Shown: positions 12,887-23,175 of the stretch, one piece after another
Position numbering within the stretch: the stretch's first letter is position 1
Layout of the letters: every line of letters begins with the position of its first letter
Assembly: GCA_026929865.2 (NCBI GenBank)
Contig: CM049411.1
Span: 6,985,501-7,049,500 of the forward strand
Origin: Hyperoplus lanceolatus
Lineage: Eukaryota > Chordata > Actinopteri > Uranoscopiformes > Ammodytidae
Direction: 5' to 3'
Length of the DNA stretch: 64,000 nt
Translations under genes and position numbers: made by a program
Notes under the pieces: model-generated
What the model was told of the DNA's origin: nothing
The model's input: the letters and a program-made list of their open reading frames with translations, nothing else
Databases searched by the model: none

Positions 12887-14865
12887 TGTCCAGGAACTGT
12901 CTCCCTCCTGCCATCTCATCCAAAGTGATTGACGTTCATCCAAACATAAACAGGAATTATTCCCCACAGCTTACAACAATATTTTACAGTTTCAGCTATC
13001 CAGGGAACTCAAGGGGATCTACATACCATGGGTAAAGTAAAGTGAGTCCAGTGCCAGGAGCTTTCCCTGGGCTTGGTCTGTCAGACAGGCAGCCAGCAGG
13101 GATCTCAGAGGCAGACAGAGAGGCCCCAGTGTCTGTGTGAACTGTAGACACAGACGGTGGAACAATTTTAAAGGGGAACTACACCAATTTTGAATGTCAA
13201 AGTTGGTGTTGGGGAGTTCTGCACTGAAAGGTTGTCTGAAGCATTGTGTGAATGAAAAAAGTCTGATTTCTAAAGTCTGAATACCTGAAGTGATGTTCAG
13301 TGTTATTTGGACTACAAGTCTGAAAATGAAAACAATCCTAAAGACAGAGTTAAAAAAAAAATAGCTTAACAGACCTCTGTTGCCGACTCCTCACCTCCAC
13401 TGCAGGCCAGCTGCTCAAGGTTTTGTTAGCAGCTAGCATCACAAGCCTGAATTTCCAGCCAAACTGTTGGTGACCGAGTTGCATTATGGGAAATGTAGGA
13501 ACAAGTAGGTTATGACAAGGAATATAGATTAAATTAAAGGAACAATCTCTGGACCTGCCCTGCCACATCTCATTTCAAATGTGTGGTTTTGAAGCATCCA
13601 TCATAAGTTCATCATAATTTATTTGTATATTTAATTTTTTATTATGTCAAGTAACTGTCCTCCATACAGCAGCCTACAGTAAAGCATGATTCAGACCTTC
13701 TGAAAGCTGCTGATTCAACATGTAACCCCACACCAGGGCAAGGCAGGGCGGTTGACCTCACCCATGAAATATTCATCTGAAGATTTTCTGAAACACATTT
13801 GCATTTATTAAAAGTCACTCAGTCTAAATAATGCATTGAGTAACCCGACACCAGGGATGACTCAGTATACAAGAGGAGCATCAGGCAGGTGGTTTGAAAC
13901 CTAGGTAACCTCCTCACCTTTTTAACATGGCGTGTAATGTGACGCCACTTAATTAGAAGTGTTAATAAGTGGTTGCACCTACAGTATAGCAGAAGGCCAG
14001 TCTAACGGATTTATATGAATAGCCACAATCTCGCTGGAGGACTACAGTGTTTGTGAACAGAGCAGAATGATCAATTTCCCTGCTAATGTGCATGATTGTG
14101 CAGTGTCACGGTTGCGATTTATCTATAACATTTCACAGACATCTGGTGCAAATTGCCTCAGCGATTTTAAATCAGCGAGTATTGAGGCCCAGAGACAACA
14201 CTAAATCAAATACACATGTTTTGCATATTTGCCAAATGTAAATAAAAGGCAGGGATATTTACTGTAGAGGTTTATTCTCATAGGCCGTTATCTAGAAAGC
14301 ACACACTGTCCCCTATTGGCCACAGAGAGAATTACAGAGAGAACGCTGCATCACAACTTTGAATTTATATATTTATTTTTGTAAAAAAGTAGCTCATTCA
14401 ATAAGTCATAATACAAAAAGGTCAGTAGATAGAACACTATGGTGCAGGTGTCATCCTGGCAAGCAGACAGTGTGATAGTGTTTTTACAATGGAAACAGTA
14501 GCTCTGGGTGTCACAGTATTATTCCGAATTGAACACTTTTGACACTGAGAATACAGTTTTTTTTATATATATATAGTAGTAGTGGCATATAAACGCTTAA
14601 CAAAAAACTTAACGTGTACCAACACTTAACCCATCATTATTTCACATTCTGGTCCTAACTTTGTTCCATAATCAACTCATTTTTGTGTAACTTCAGATAG
14701 TAACTTTAGACTTCATTGTGAATTACAATAGGATATGTTACTTTATACAGTATATTCTACAGTATATATATATATCTTCCAATCTACCTTATATTTAGCT
14801 TAGTTGAAGCCTATGGGCATACAACTTTCCTAACACCACCTTTCGCATGATATCTTTGGAACGTC
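12887..14865. other. Gene-free DNA downstream of twnk
   Basis: Possible family I repeat at 13.2 kb. The rest is unique AT-rich sequence. ATTTATTTTT at about 14370 holds a minus-strand AATAAA that is a distant candidate for a twnk poly(A) signal. Confidence 0.35.
13168..13540. repeat. Possible TTAA-edged repeat (family I)
   Basis: It begins TTAAAGGGGAACTACACC and contains TTGCATTATGGGAAATGT. Only the left terminus is convincing. The 72-codon minus frame inside is not gene-like. Confidence 0.3.
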
Positions 14866-15143
14866 TTCTATAGCCTTGTTTCCACTTAGGGGTGCGGTTC
14901 AGCACTCATTCATTTGCGTTTCCACTGTCATAAGTTGGGAATGGTACTAAAATAAGCGAACGAGCTACACACTACAGTCCGTTTATTGGTTGACATAATA
15001 ATTTCCGTGTGAGAGATAAACCGCTGTATGTGTAGTCTCACCTACCAATGATGGTACTGTAAGCAGTGGAAACGCAAGCCAGATCTAGGGTTTCCGTGCC
15101 GTGCCAAACCGAACTGTGGTGCTCAGTGGAAATGCGGCATAAC
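14866..15143. mobile_element. Family E inverted-repeat element, copy 1
   Basis: Ends read GTTTCCACTTAGGGGTGCGG and, inverted, GCCGCATTTCCACTGAGCAC. The internal GTGTGAGAGATAAA and GCAAGCCAGATCTAGGGTT also occur at 59 kb. It lies just beyond the twnk stop, so it may be in the 3' UTR. Confidence 0.6.
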
Positions 15144-15193
15144 CCTTCAAACTTAGAGAAAATGACCCAATATTACTTCCTTTGAAGTCCATT

Positions 15194-15556
15194 CTAACAT
15201 TTCTTCTGTGCGATTTCATTTGCAGTTGCAGCATTCTTGGTCGCTCGTGGAGTCTTTGTCGTTTTAGTCACTTTCTCTGCCTTCTCTTTCTTTACCTCTA
15301 CCTTTTTAACCTCTTCCTTCTTCACCTCCACCTGTGCGACCTCTTCACTGTCCTCTGGCTTGCCGTTAACTTTCCTCAGCTTGTGTTTGCCCTTCAGAGG
15401 AGTTGAGAAAGTGAGAGACGTCTTGATGAAGTCCAGAGGGAATATTCCCACGTCTCCGTCAAAGCGGTTCTTGGTAACCTGTAGCGACCGGCGGCCAGGG
15501 ATGGTCACCATCTTTTTCTCCTGCAAGATCAGCACGTTGTCAGCCTCCTGGCTCGC
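15194..15556 (-). CDS. twnk: twnk coding exon 8 (core end and Lys-rich tail)
   Basis: Codons 613-732 plus stop. [11 protein letters not shown] and [16 protein letters not shown] finish the helicase core. The last about 55 residues are low-complexity [15 protein letters not shown] repeats. The acceptor GCTACAG is preceded by a run of 19 C in the transcript (G on the plus strand, 15564-15582). Confidence 0.94.
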   Translation of the reverse strand, partial: ASQEADNVLILQEKKMVTIPGRRSLQVTKNRFDGDVGIFPLDFIKTSLTFSTPLKGKHKLRKVNGKPEDSEEVAQVEVKKEEVKKVEVKKEKAEKVTKTTKTPRATKNAATANEIAQKKC

Positions 15557-18500
15557 CTGTAGCGGGGGGGGGGGGGGGGGGGCAAAGGTTAAAGGGGTGT
15601 TTAGTTATTGTATACAACAGCTGCAGCGTTGTAAATATATGCCTTTGTATTTTAAATATATGCTATAATAAAAATAGTTGAAAAATAAAATTCAGCCAAC
15701 CCCTGAAGCCGAGTTTGACTACAGCTTGTCTCAAACAAGCCTAAACATTTTGACGGACTGGATTCACATTTAAAAAGGGAAAAATCCTACAATTTGAATG
15801 TCTGACTCCCGACCACTAACATTTTAGTGCTGCCTAATCTTGTCAAACGACAAGAAAATATTCATTTAGTCACAGTTTTCATATTCAAAAGATCTATTCT
15901 AGCCACAGTCATGAGAAAACAAAACATTAAAAATCTAAATTAAAAATCCATTCCCGCTGTCTTACCTTTGCTGATCCAAAGATAGAGGCTGTCTGTAGCT
16001 CCCGGTCGTCCTCCTCCTTCCTGGGGTGAATGATCAGCGTGACGTGGCAGCTGCTGTTGGTCGCAAACTTTCTGAACGCTCCGATAATGTGATCCTGGAC
16101 TGCAAACCTGGAACATGGTTTATTTCAATATATTGATTTATCTATTTCAAATCATTTATTTACAATATTTCCATTGTTTATTTTCACATGTGCAGGTCGG
16201 TATTGTACCCGATGAAACTGGTAGAAAAAGTCAAAAATGGTTTATTGTTCCTATCCACCATAACTCTTACTCACTTGTCTACTGAGAGGTTTTCCTGCCC
16301 CATCATGAACTGCAGGTTGTCAATGACGACGTGGTTGATATCGTACATGTAGACGGAATGTTGCATCGTTTCCAGCACAGTCCTATAGAAGAAGATTTGA
16401 GACAAAATGTTATATATAAAAATACTGCTTTTATATCCTATCATTGTATTGATTTATAATATTACACAGCAGTAGTGTAAACAAATTGAGCTAATACTAA
16501 AAGGTGAAGTAAGCGGTTTATTACAGCACCTTTAACAAACGTATACTCTCCACTTGTCGTCGTTATAGCAAAGCTCAAATGAGAACTTTCAGCACAAAAT
16601 TTTCAACCAAAAATTTTCTAATTTAATTGTACCCTATTTCCAATATCTTGTTTTTGTCCAAATCAAAATCCCAAACGAAAAGATGTTAGTCAGTCTTATT
16701 ATACTTTACAAAAAAGACCTAGTTTCTGATTATTGACTGATCGATTTATCACCTAATAATTGCAGCACGCTTTAGATTAAATTGGGTAAAATATAGAAGA
16801 TATTGCTTGCATATTCTGATGTAAACCAGTTGAGTTACTTAATGTTGTGCTCTTGCCCGACAGTCAGTAAAAATGAACAACTACATTAAGGTTGTATCCA
16901 TGCAAAAAGCAAAATTAAACCAGCTGTATTCGTTAAACACTTCTAAAGCCATACTTGATGTTCTGCTGCCCGTGGAAGGTCATGAAGTAGAGAGGCAGCT
17001 CTTCAAACTTGTCGGCCCAGAAGTCGTACTGCTCCAGGTTTTCCTCCAGTCGTTGCATAGAGAACTGTGTTAACATGATCTTGGCTAAACGCACGTTGTT
17101 GATCTCAAAGCTTCCCCACAGAGTGTTGACGCCCTGCATGCACAGGTCCAGGGCCAGCTCACTGATGAAGGTGGTCTTCCCACTGCCAGTAGGACCTGGT
17201 AGACACAGAAACACACACATAAACAAAATACAGATTTGATTAAACTACATTATGTTATGGTTTATGCAGCAAAACGTGTTATTTTTGAGGAGTTTGATTA
17301 GAAATGAAAATAAAGACACAGAAGTGCAACACAGGAGCGTTTGGTCATGTTGTTAAATGTAGCTTGAGTATCAGCGGAGGCAGGCTAAGACTCTCTATTG
17401 ACTACCAGTATTTGTGCTAAGCTAACTAGTATTGAGAGACCTTTGCCTGTTTCTTCTTCAAAAATGCACCCAGCCACGGTTAAAGGTTTTGTTTTAGGAA
17501 GCTATAAAGGGTTTGTCTGTATCCGAATTAAACAGTAACAGGCTAGACCAGGACTAAATAATAAAATAAGAAAAATACAAAAATTGTAAGTGGTATTATA
17601 CCTGTAAAAACAGTGAGCTCCCCCTTGCGGTGTCCCTTGAGGATCTTGTTGAGCTCTTGAAAGCGTGTCCACTTGACCCCGGCCACCTGCTCCGTGTTGA
17701 CCAGCTCCCCGTACACGTCGTCTCTCAGCTGTTTGAAGGACACTATGGACTTATGAGCTGCTGGGATGGAGGACTTGATTATGTTACTGAAGTTCTTCCC
17801 CTGGGCCAGAGCCTCCACTGGACAGGGCCGGTACTCCCCGGGCCGCACCAACGAACAGCGCCTCAGACCTAATAATAAAAATAATAACAAAAATATCTCA
17901 GTTTTATACAGTATAGCAACTTTTTCTTTAAACAAGGATGAATTACTACAGTACAGGGGGATGAAAAGAAGGTAATAACACAAGCATAGACTGAAAATAA
18001 ATAAATAAATAAGTACAATAAATGTACAATATATTTATTTTTAAATAAATAAACAAACAAATAGCTAGCTTGCATAGCTGAAACAAATACCTAGCTTCCG
18101 TGAGAAGATCTTTGATGCCTCCCAGGAGCGGATATCGCCTCCCAACCACAAAGTAACCCGTTTGAACTGCTCCAGGTACGGTAGTAGGATGGGTGGGAGA
18201 CAGCTGACCCCCCTTGGGAGAGCCACACTGGGGAGTCCCGTAGCCTGACTCACAGCTAAAGTGTCCAGTTCATGTCCAGTCAAAACCACCTCAGAGTCCA
18301 TTCGGCTAACAAGTGGGAGGCCGAAGAGGTTGTAGTAAGAGTTGCACTTTGGGACGGTGGCTTCGTTGTAAGTGACTTTGTCAGTGTCTGTGCTTTGGGC
18401 GGAGAGCAGCTTGACACCCTTCAGGCTGGAGTCGGGACCTCCGTACCAGGGGAACACCAGGCTCTTGGTGGGCTTAAAGAGACGCACGCCAAACTTCTTC

Positions 18501-20093
18501 AGGGTGGCGTTAGAGATCTTTGTGATCTGAAAGAAAAGAGTGATGAATTGTAACGTTCCGTGAGAACAATTATTGATACGTTACAACATTTATGATGATT
18601 ATAAAACAGAACAAAAACCAGTTTGATTTCAAAGAGAGAAAAAAACACATAGCATTTATGTACACGGTTCCTATAGATCTTTAAAGTCTTAAAAGACAAT
18701 AAAGTTCAATTGAAATGTGTGAAATTAATCGTTCAAAAGTCTTAAGACATGGGGGGTAGGATTTGATCTTTCCTTTTTTTCTGATGTAATTAAAAGATTT
18801 GGTACTAGTAGCATCTACTTTTTTTAATAATTTACAAATGCCTCCACAATAAAATTTGCAGATAAAAAAACGCAAAACCTTCTCATAGATAACACCAGTA
18901 CATCTTTCACCAATTCACTCTATTCATAATGTACCTGGAACATGGTTTTGATGAGCTGCGCCTCGTCTTCAGGCAGGTCAGTGAAGGGCACAGAGCTGGT
19001 CCAGACCCTCTGCACCTCCCTCAGCTCCCACTCTCTCTCCTCCTGCTCCTCCACGCTCTCTGGGTAACCGAGCAACACATGAGGGCTGAGGAAGGCCTGC
19101 TCCTCCTTCTGCATGACCTCCAGACAGTCCTGTAGGTCCTCCCAGCTGCCCTCCACATGCGTCTCCTTACACATGAACTGTCCCGTGGTCTTGTCCACAA
19201 ACAGGTTGAAGCTGTCGCCCCTGGGAGGTATGGTTAGGGTTGCATGATTAATGGTAATACAAAAGCATGATCTTGATTCATATTTCTAAGCAATCTCATT
19301 TCTAATTTATGACAATTATCTTGCTGCAAGTTCAAGTCTTTGCTGAACAATGCCAGTTGCTCTATCAATGACAATTAGCTACATTGTGTAAACAATCTAT
19401 TCATTTATCATTGATGCATACATTTCTATAGATGTTCTCTCATTTTGTTATCTATTATAACTTGCCAATCGTTGTCCCTCCTCCATTTTTTTTTTCATTA
19501 TTTATTTTAAAGCGGCAACTTTAAGCATCATTGTGTGTTTAGAATAAGAGAGGAAAAGAGACTCGTAATTTCCTATGTTAGAGAAGACTTTTAAGTTTAA
19601 GTCTGGAACTTAAATAGTATGTTTTAAGAGTTTCTAAGAGTGAAATACATTTTTTAGTTAAAAAAACAGAATCTTTTGAGAGAATCGTGATCTTAATTCT
19701 GAAAAAAAACATTCTACCAAGACTTGCACAGCCCTACCTGGAGGACGGGTCCACGAAGATGCTCGGGATGTGTAGACAGCTGTATCCATCGTGGAAGGGG
19801 ACGTCTTTGGAGCGCAGGAACTGTTTGATGTCTGTGACTGTGACAGGGCTTATAGGGAATTCCACAGTAGATTTAGCATCCTTTTTATAAGCTCTGGTCC
19901 CACTGTGTGTAGGGAGGAAGCATTTATCCCAAAGTCTTGACCCCCATAGAGGTGCAGTAGTTCTGTAAAGGGGTTTCGGAGTCGCTAGTCTCACACAGAG
20001 AGGTGAGAAGTGTCTTTGGTGGTGTTGGAGAAGCCTCGGGGCGGCCAACTGCGCCAGGCAGCTGGTGCCCTTATGGAGCAACCTCCTCCACAT
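15194..20093 (-). CDS. twnk: Twinkle mitochondrial DNA helicase (8 coding exons)
   Basis: Coding exons, in transcript order: 19738-20093, 18935-19220, 18091-18526, 17602-17868, 16955-17195, 16275-16382, 15966-16107, 15194-15556. All junctions are GT-AG and phase closes to 732 codons plus stop. The product is the hexameric 5'-3' helicase that unwinds mitochondrial DNA ahead of polymerase gamma in the matrix nucleoid. The first about 50 residues are Arg-rich without acidic residues, like a mitochondrial presequence. Residues about 70-360 match the primase-like N-terminal region. The RecA/DnaB-type helicase core has Walker A GPTGSGKT at 449-456 and Walker B HVVID at 546-550, followed by IIHPRKE and a KNRFDGDVG segment. 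The C-terminus is a Lys/Glu/Val-rich tail, making the protein longer than human Twinkle (684 aa). The start chosen is the first ATG before the presequence. The gene is divergent from mrpl43, the conserved vertebrate arrangement. Confidence 0.96.
15564..15582. repeat. G19 homopolymer at the twnk exon 8 acceptor
   Basis: Nineteen consecutive G on the plus strand. In the twnk transcript this is C19 ending 8 nt before the splice acceptor. Confidence 0.9.
15966..16107 (-). CDS. twnk: twnk coding exon 7
   Basis: Codons 565-612. It encodes [15 protein letters not shown] and the TASIFGSAK segment of the DnaB-type core. Acceptor TTCCAG, donor AAAG|GTAAGA in phase 0. Confidence 0.93.
16275..16382 (-). 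CDS. twnk: twnk coding exon 6 (Walker B)
   Basis: Codons 529-565. [12 protein letters not shown] is the Walker B strand with its acidic residue at about 550. This 36-residue exon is easy to miss without splicing. Acceptor CTATAG, donor GACAA|GTGAGT. Confidence 0.93.
16955..17195 (-). CDS. twnk: twnk coding exon 5 (Walker A)
   Basis: Codons 449-529. It opens with the P-loop [12 protein letters not shown] and contains [12 protein letters not shown]. Acceptor TACCAG, donor ATCAA|GTATGG in phase 2. Confidence 0.94.
17602..17868 (-). CDS. twnk: twnk coding exon 4 (linker)
   Basis: Codons 360-449, the linker helix region and entry to the helicase core ([13 protein letters not shown]). The Gly codon that opens Walker A is split across the next intron. 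Acceptor ATTATTAG, donor ACAG|GTATAA. Confidence 0.92.
18091..18526 (-). CDS. twnk: twnk coding exon 3
   Basis: Codons 215-360, the largest exon. It carries the TOPRIM-like part of the N-terminal domain, with [16 protein letters not shown] in the position of the primase-fold acidic motif. Acceptor TTTCAG, donor CTAG|GTATTT. Confidence 0.92.
18935..19220 (-). CDS. twnk: twnk coding exon 2
   Basis: Codons 119-214, part of the primase-like N-terminal domain (starts [15 protein letters not shown]). The acceptor is CCCAG|GGGC and the donor CCAG|GTACAT; the exon ends in phase 0. Confidence 0.92.
19738..20093 (-). CDS. twnk: twnk coding exon 1 (presequence, start of N-terminal domain)
   Basis: Codons 1-119. 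It begins [15 protein letters not shown], Arg-rich and amphipathic-looking, and ends in a CCAG|GTAGGG donor with 2 bases of a split Arg codon. Confidence 0.93.
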
Positions 20094-20100
20094 GAGTTAG

Positions 20101-20785
20101 CCTGTTAGGACATTCAACCTGGAAAAAGACAGAAATATAGGGAGAAAATATCAGCATAGTCAAAGAAAAAAATGTATTATATAAGGTAACACTTAATACA
20201 TATTGAGAGCACTTCTTTTGCCAGGTTTCTCCAAAATTACAAAAAGGAACACAAAGAAAAAAATAAGAAAAATAAAACATTGTTATAAATATACAAAGTG
20301 TAAGGTAAATGCAAAGCAACAGTGACTCACTCAAAAAAAGGCAGTCTGTGATGGTGACAACTGACACTCATATTGCAAATGAGCATACAAGTATACGTAT
20401 TGCATATCACCTTGAAAAAATATCTCCTTTCTATTTAGACAGATAGTATGGTCACCGTAACGTTAAATACTAGTACTTTAATGTGCAATATGACTTCAAT
20501 TTTAACAAACTGTACACGAATATTAACCTTACTTTGTTCTACTTAGCCTGAAGTAGAAAATAAATTATATAGATAATTCCAGTTAGGGCATTCAGCCTGC
20601 ATACAGGGATAAATATAGGAAGAAAACATCAGCAAAGTCAAAGAAAGGACATAGTGACGCCAGAAGACATTATTTCTAACAAAATTAATGACATTAACCC
20701 GACTTTGCACCAACAAGACTAGGTTAGAAATAAAACAATTAATTAATATTTATATAGGGGAAAACCACGCAAAGTGCAGCTTACA
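20101..20785 (-). promoter_or_regulatory. Predicted twnk 5' leader intron and its duplicated acceptor
   Basis: A CCAG|GTTGAATG acceptor lies 25 nt upstream of the twnk ATG (exon resuming at 20118). A plausible donor, GCCT|GTAAGC, is at 20785/20784, so a non-coding first exon may end there. A second copy of the acceptor region lies at 20579-20646 (about 82 percent identical to 20101-20168, no gaps). This is inferred from splice motifs only. Confidence 0.4.
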
Positions 20786-20789
20786 GGCT

Positions 20790-21189
20790 CTGCAGTCTTT
20801 CATCACGCTCCTCCATGCTCCTTTTCTTAACCCGGGCTTTCGGTGCGTCTTCAAAACAAGTTCGTGTGAAACATACTGCAAAGTGTACCGAAAATGGTTT
20901 CAAAAAACGTATTTAAGATATGTTTAATTTTACATTTTAAAAACACATTACATCTTTGTGTATATATTTGAACACATTTAGCATTTTATATAAGTGACAG
21001 AAGTGGTCATTTTATGAAATCCTATTTTCCTTTACATTTTTTGTTGTCCCCCGGAAGCAAATCATCGACGGACCGGACTACACGCATGCCCGTGAGGTCG
21101 TCCTCTGTGACAGTTGTTGCTATTTATCGTCTTTGATTATAACACCATTATTTCACACATATTAGTGGTTTGTTAGTTATTTTTTAAGG
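20790..21189. promoter_or_regulatory. Probable bidirectional twnk/mrpl43 promoter
   Basis: The interval lies between the putative twnk leader exon and the mrpl43 start. CCGGAAG at 21051-21057 matches an ETS/GABP (NRF-2) site, and CACGCATGCC at 21081-21090 resembles the NRF-1 palindrome. Both factors are known regulators of nuclear genes for mitochondria. No TATA box is evident near mrpl43. The motifs are seen; their function is inferred. Confidence 0.55.
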
Positions 21190-21320
21190 ATGACGTCGAG
21201 AGGGAGCGCGAGCCGGTTCCTGCAGAGCGTCCTGAGGAACGGAGTGGGCCGCTACGTGTGTCAGCTGAAGCGGGTCTCTATCATCTTCTCCAAACAGGGA
21301 CAGAGCTCACTGGGAGTCAG
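21190..21320 (+). CDS. mrpl43: mrpl43 exon 1
   Basis: Codons 1-44 (starts [20 protein letters not shown]). Donor GTCAG|GTAAAG, phase 2. Confidence 0.93.
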
Positions 21321-22749
21321 GTAAAGAAATATAAACAAACCTGTATGCTTAGAAACACAAGGGCAGTGTCTATGTATCATGGCAAGTCGTTTAACATGTA
21401 TTATAGCTAGACAGTAGACTGGGTATTCATTATACGTTTACTTTTACAAGTCGAGCTCTAATTCAAGATTGCCTATCTATCCGTAAATACATTTTCATAG
21501 GTAATAGGCTACTTTTGACATTAATCATGTGTAAGGGGTTTCTCATTGCATATATACTGCAACTGAATTATATAATTAATAACAATTAGTTGTTATTCAA
21601 GTTCAAGATATCTACATTGTCTTTTGTACATAAATGTTTTTATATTTATGTATATAGCCTAAATGTTTACATCAACTTCAATGGACCTTCTGCACATATT
21701 GTATTACATAATACAACATCAGCTATTCTATTCAGTAACACCATAAGACACTGGGATGTTAAACTGTATAAACAAGCGCAAATACGGTTATTCCACACGT
21801 GCTACCAATCAGAGAGCAGAGTGACCATTTCTTCTTTATTCTGTGTCAGGGAGTTTATTGAAGAGGGCGTGGTGGATTATGCCAAGAGCAACCCTGCGAC
21901 TGTGGTGTACGTCTCTCCCCAGGCCTGCAGGATCCCCAAAGTAGTCGCAGAATACTGTAAGTGCTCACAACTAATGCTTCATTTATTTTCAACATCAAAG
22001 CATGTGCATTTATATTAAGAATAATGCTTCATTTTACAGATACTTCTATGTCATATAGTACTAATTACAGGTAAACAGAGACGTTCCGATAGTGGTGTTG
22101 AGTTTAGAAGCAATTGTATAGTCTTTTTTGTGTTAATATTTGTATGGTAAATCCATGTGCTTTTCTTCAATAGCTTTTTTAAGGTGAATGAATACCCTTC
22201 CATTTTACTGATGGCCAATGTACTGTTTGTAATCATAAGCACGATTTCCCCCATGTACATACTTAAAGCTTATATGTTTAACTTTAATCCTTTTATTTTT
22301 TGCTGTATGAACCTGAGTAGTATAATGCTACAAACTGTAGGGGGCAGTATAACACAGTTTCCCCTGCGGCCTCTCTTCAGGTAAAAGTGAAATGCTGCTG
22401 GGAAGTTCCTATTGACTTAGTAAAATGTTCTTCTCCAGAATCATATACTGTATGTTCTTGTTGACACTAGCAAAGGTCAAACAAATATCCCTGTCACTCA
22501 AACTTTGTCATATCATATTTTTTTCTTCCTGTAGTGAATGGAAACGTGAGGGAAGAAATTGTCACCAGCAAATCGTCTCAGCAGATTTCCGAGCTTTTGA
22601 CCAAAATGACCAACCAGTCGGGTCTGGACGTCATCCGCATCCGTAAGCCGTTCCACACAGACAACCCCAGCATCCAGGGCCAGTGGCACCCCTTCACCAA
22701 CCGCCCCCCCTCCATCGGACCCATCCGGCCACAGAAACAAGACTCTTAA
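21190..22749 (+). CDS. mrpl43: Mitochondrial ribosomal protein mL43 (3 exons)
   Basis: Exons 21190-21320, 21850-21956 and 22535-22749 join by GT-AG introns to 150 codons plus stop. The product is a structural protein of the mitochondrial 39S subunit with an L51/S25/CI-B8 thioredoxin-like domain, acting in the matrix. Recognisable family segments are [16 protein letters not shown] and [19 protein letters not shown] in the N-terminal half, [10 protein letters not shown] in the middle, and [19 protein letters not shown] near the C-terminus. The length is close to the family norm. The start is the only in-frame ATG, soon after the GC-rich promoter. It is divergent with twnk and convergent with sema4g. 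Likely poly(A) signals, ATTAAA at 22845 and AATAAA at 22910, both lie at or inside a mobile repeat. Confidence 0.96.
21850..21956 (+). CDS. mrpl43: mrpl43 exon 2
   Basis: Codons 44-80 ([20 protein letters not shown] and onward). Acceptor TGTCAG, donor ATACT|GTAAGT, phase 1. Confidence 0.94.
22535..22749 (+). CDS. mrpl43: mrpl43 exon 3 (terminal)
   Basis: Codons 80-150 plus stop, including the highly conserved [20 protein letters not shown]. Acceptor TTCCTGTAG. Confidence 0.95.
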
Positions 22750-22844
22750 CAAGGACTCATACAAGTCGAAAAAGTGTGGACGTTACTTTATGAGTACATG
22801 TGAAAGATATGCTCTTATTTTTTTGTGAAGTGTGTGCAATCTAA

Positions 22845-22850
22845 ATTAAA
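22845..22850 (+). terminator. Candidate mrpl43 poly(A) signal ATTAAA
   Basis: ATTAAA lies 96 nt after the mrpl43 stop, formed exactly where a TTAA-bounded mobile repeat begins. The next candidate, AATAAA at 22910-22915, lies inside that repeat; further AATAAA occur at 23404 and 23443. Confidence 0.5.
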
Positions 22851-23175
22851 GGTGGATTCAGTGATTCTGGAAAACGCTCGTTGAGAAAATCAGTTTGTCT
22901 GAATCTGTGAATAAATCCTCACGATTTGATACCTGTCCGAACGGTGTGTGCGCGCTGAAAAAAAAGATGGTGTTAATACTAGACAGCCTAGGCTCTGTAA
23001 ACTGGTTTGTAAACAAAAAGGGTGCCCAGCGTAGCTAGTGACATGCCTGTTTACAGAGCCTAGGCTGTAAATTAACACTAGGCAACACATTAACATTTTT
23101 TACGGACAGTGGATCGTGAAGAGATATTAACTGATTTTGACAAGCATTCTCCAGAATCGCTGACTCCAGCATTAA
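22846..23175. mobile_element. Family B element, copy 3, at the mrpl43 3' end
   Basis: TTAA at 22846-22849 and 23172-23175. Termini GGTGGATTCAGTGATTCTGG and, inverted, GCTGGAGTCAGCGATTCTGG; inner palindrome at about 22970-23075. It starts 97 nt past the mrpl43 stop. Confidence 0.75.
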
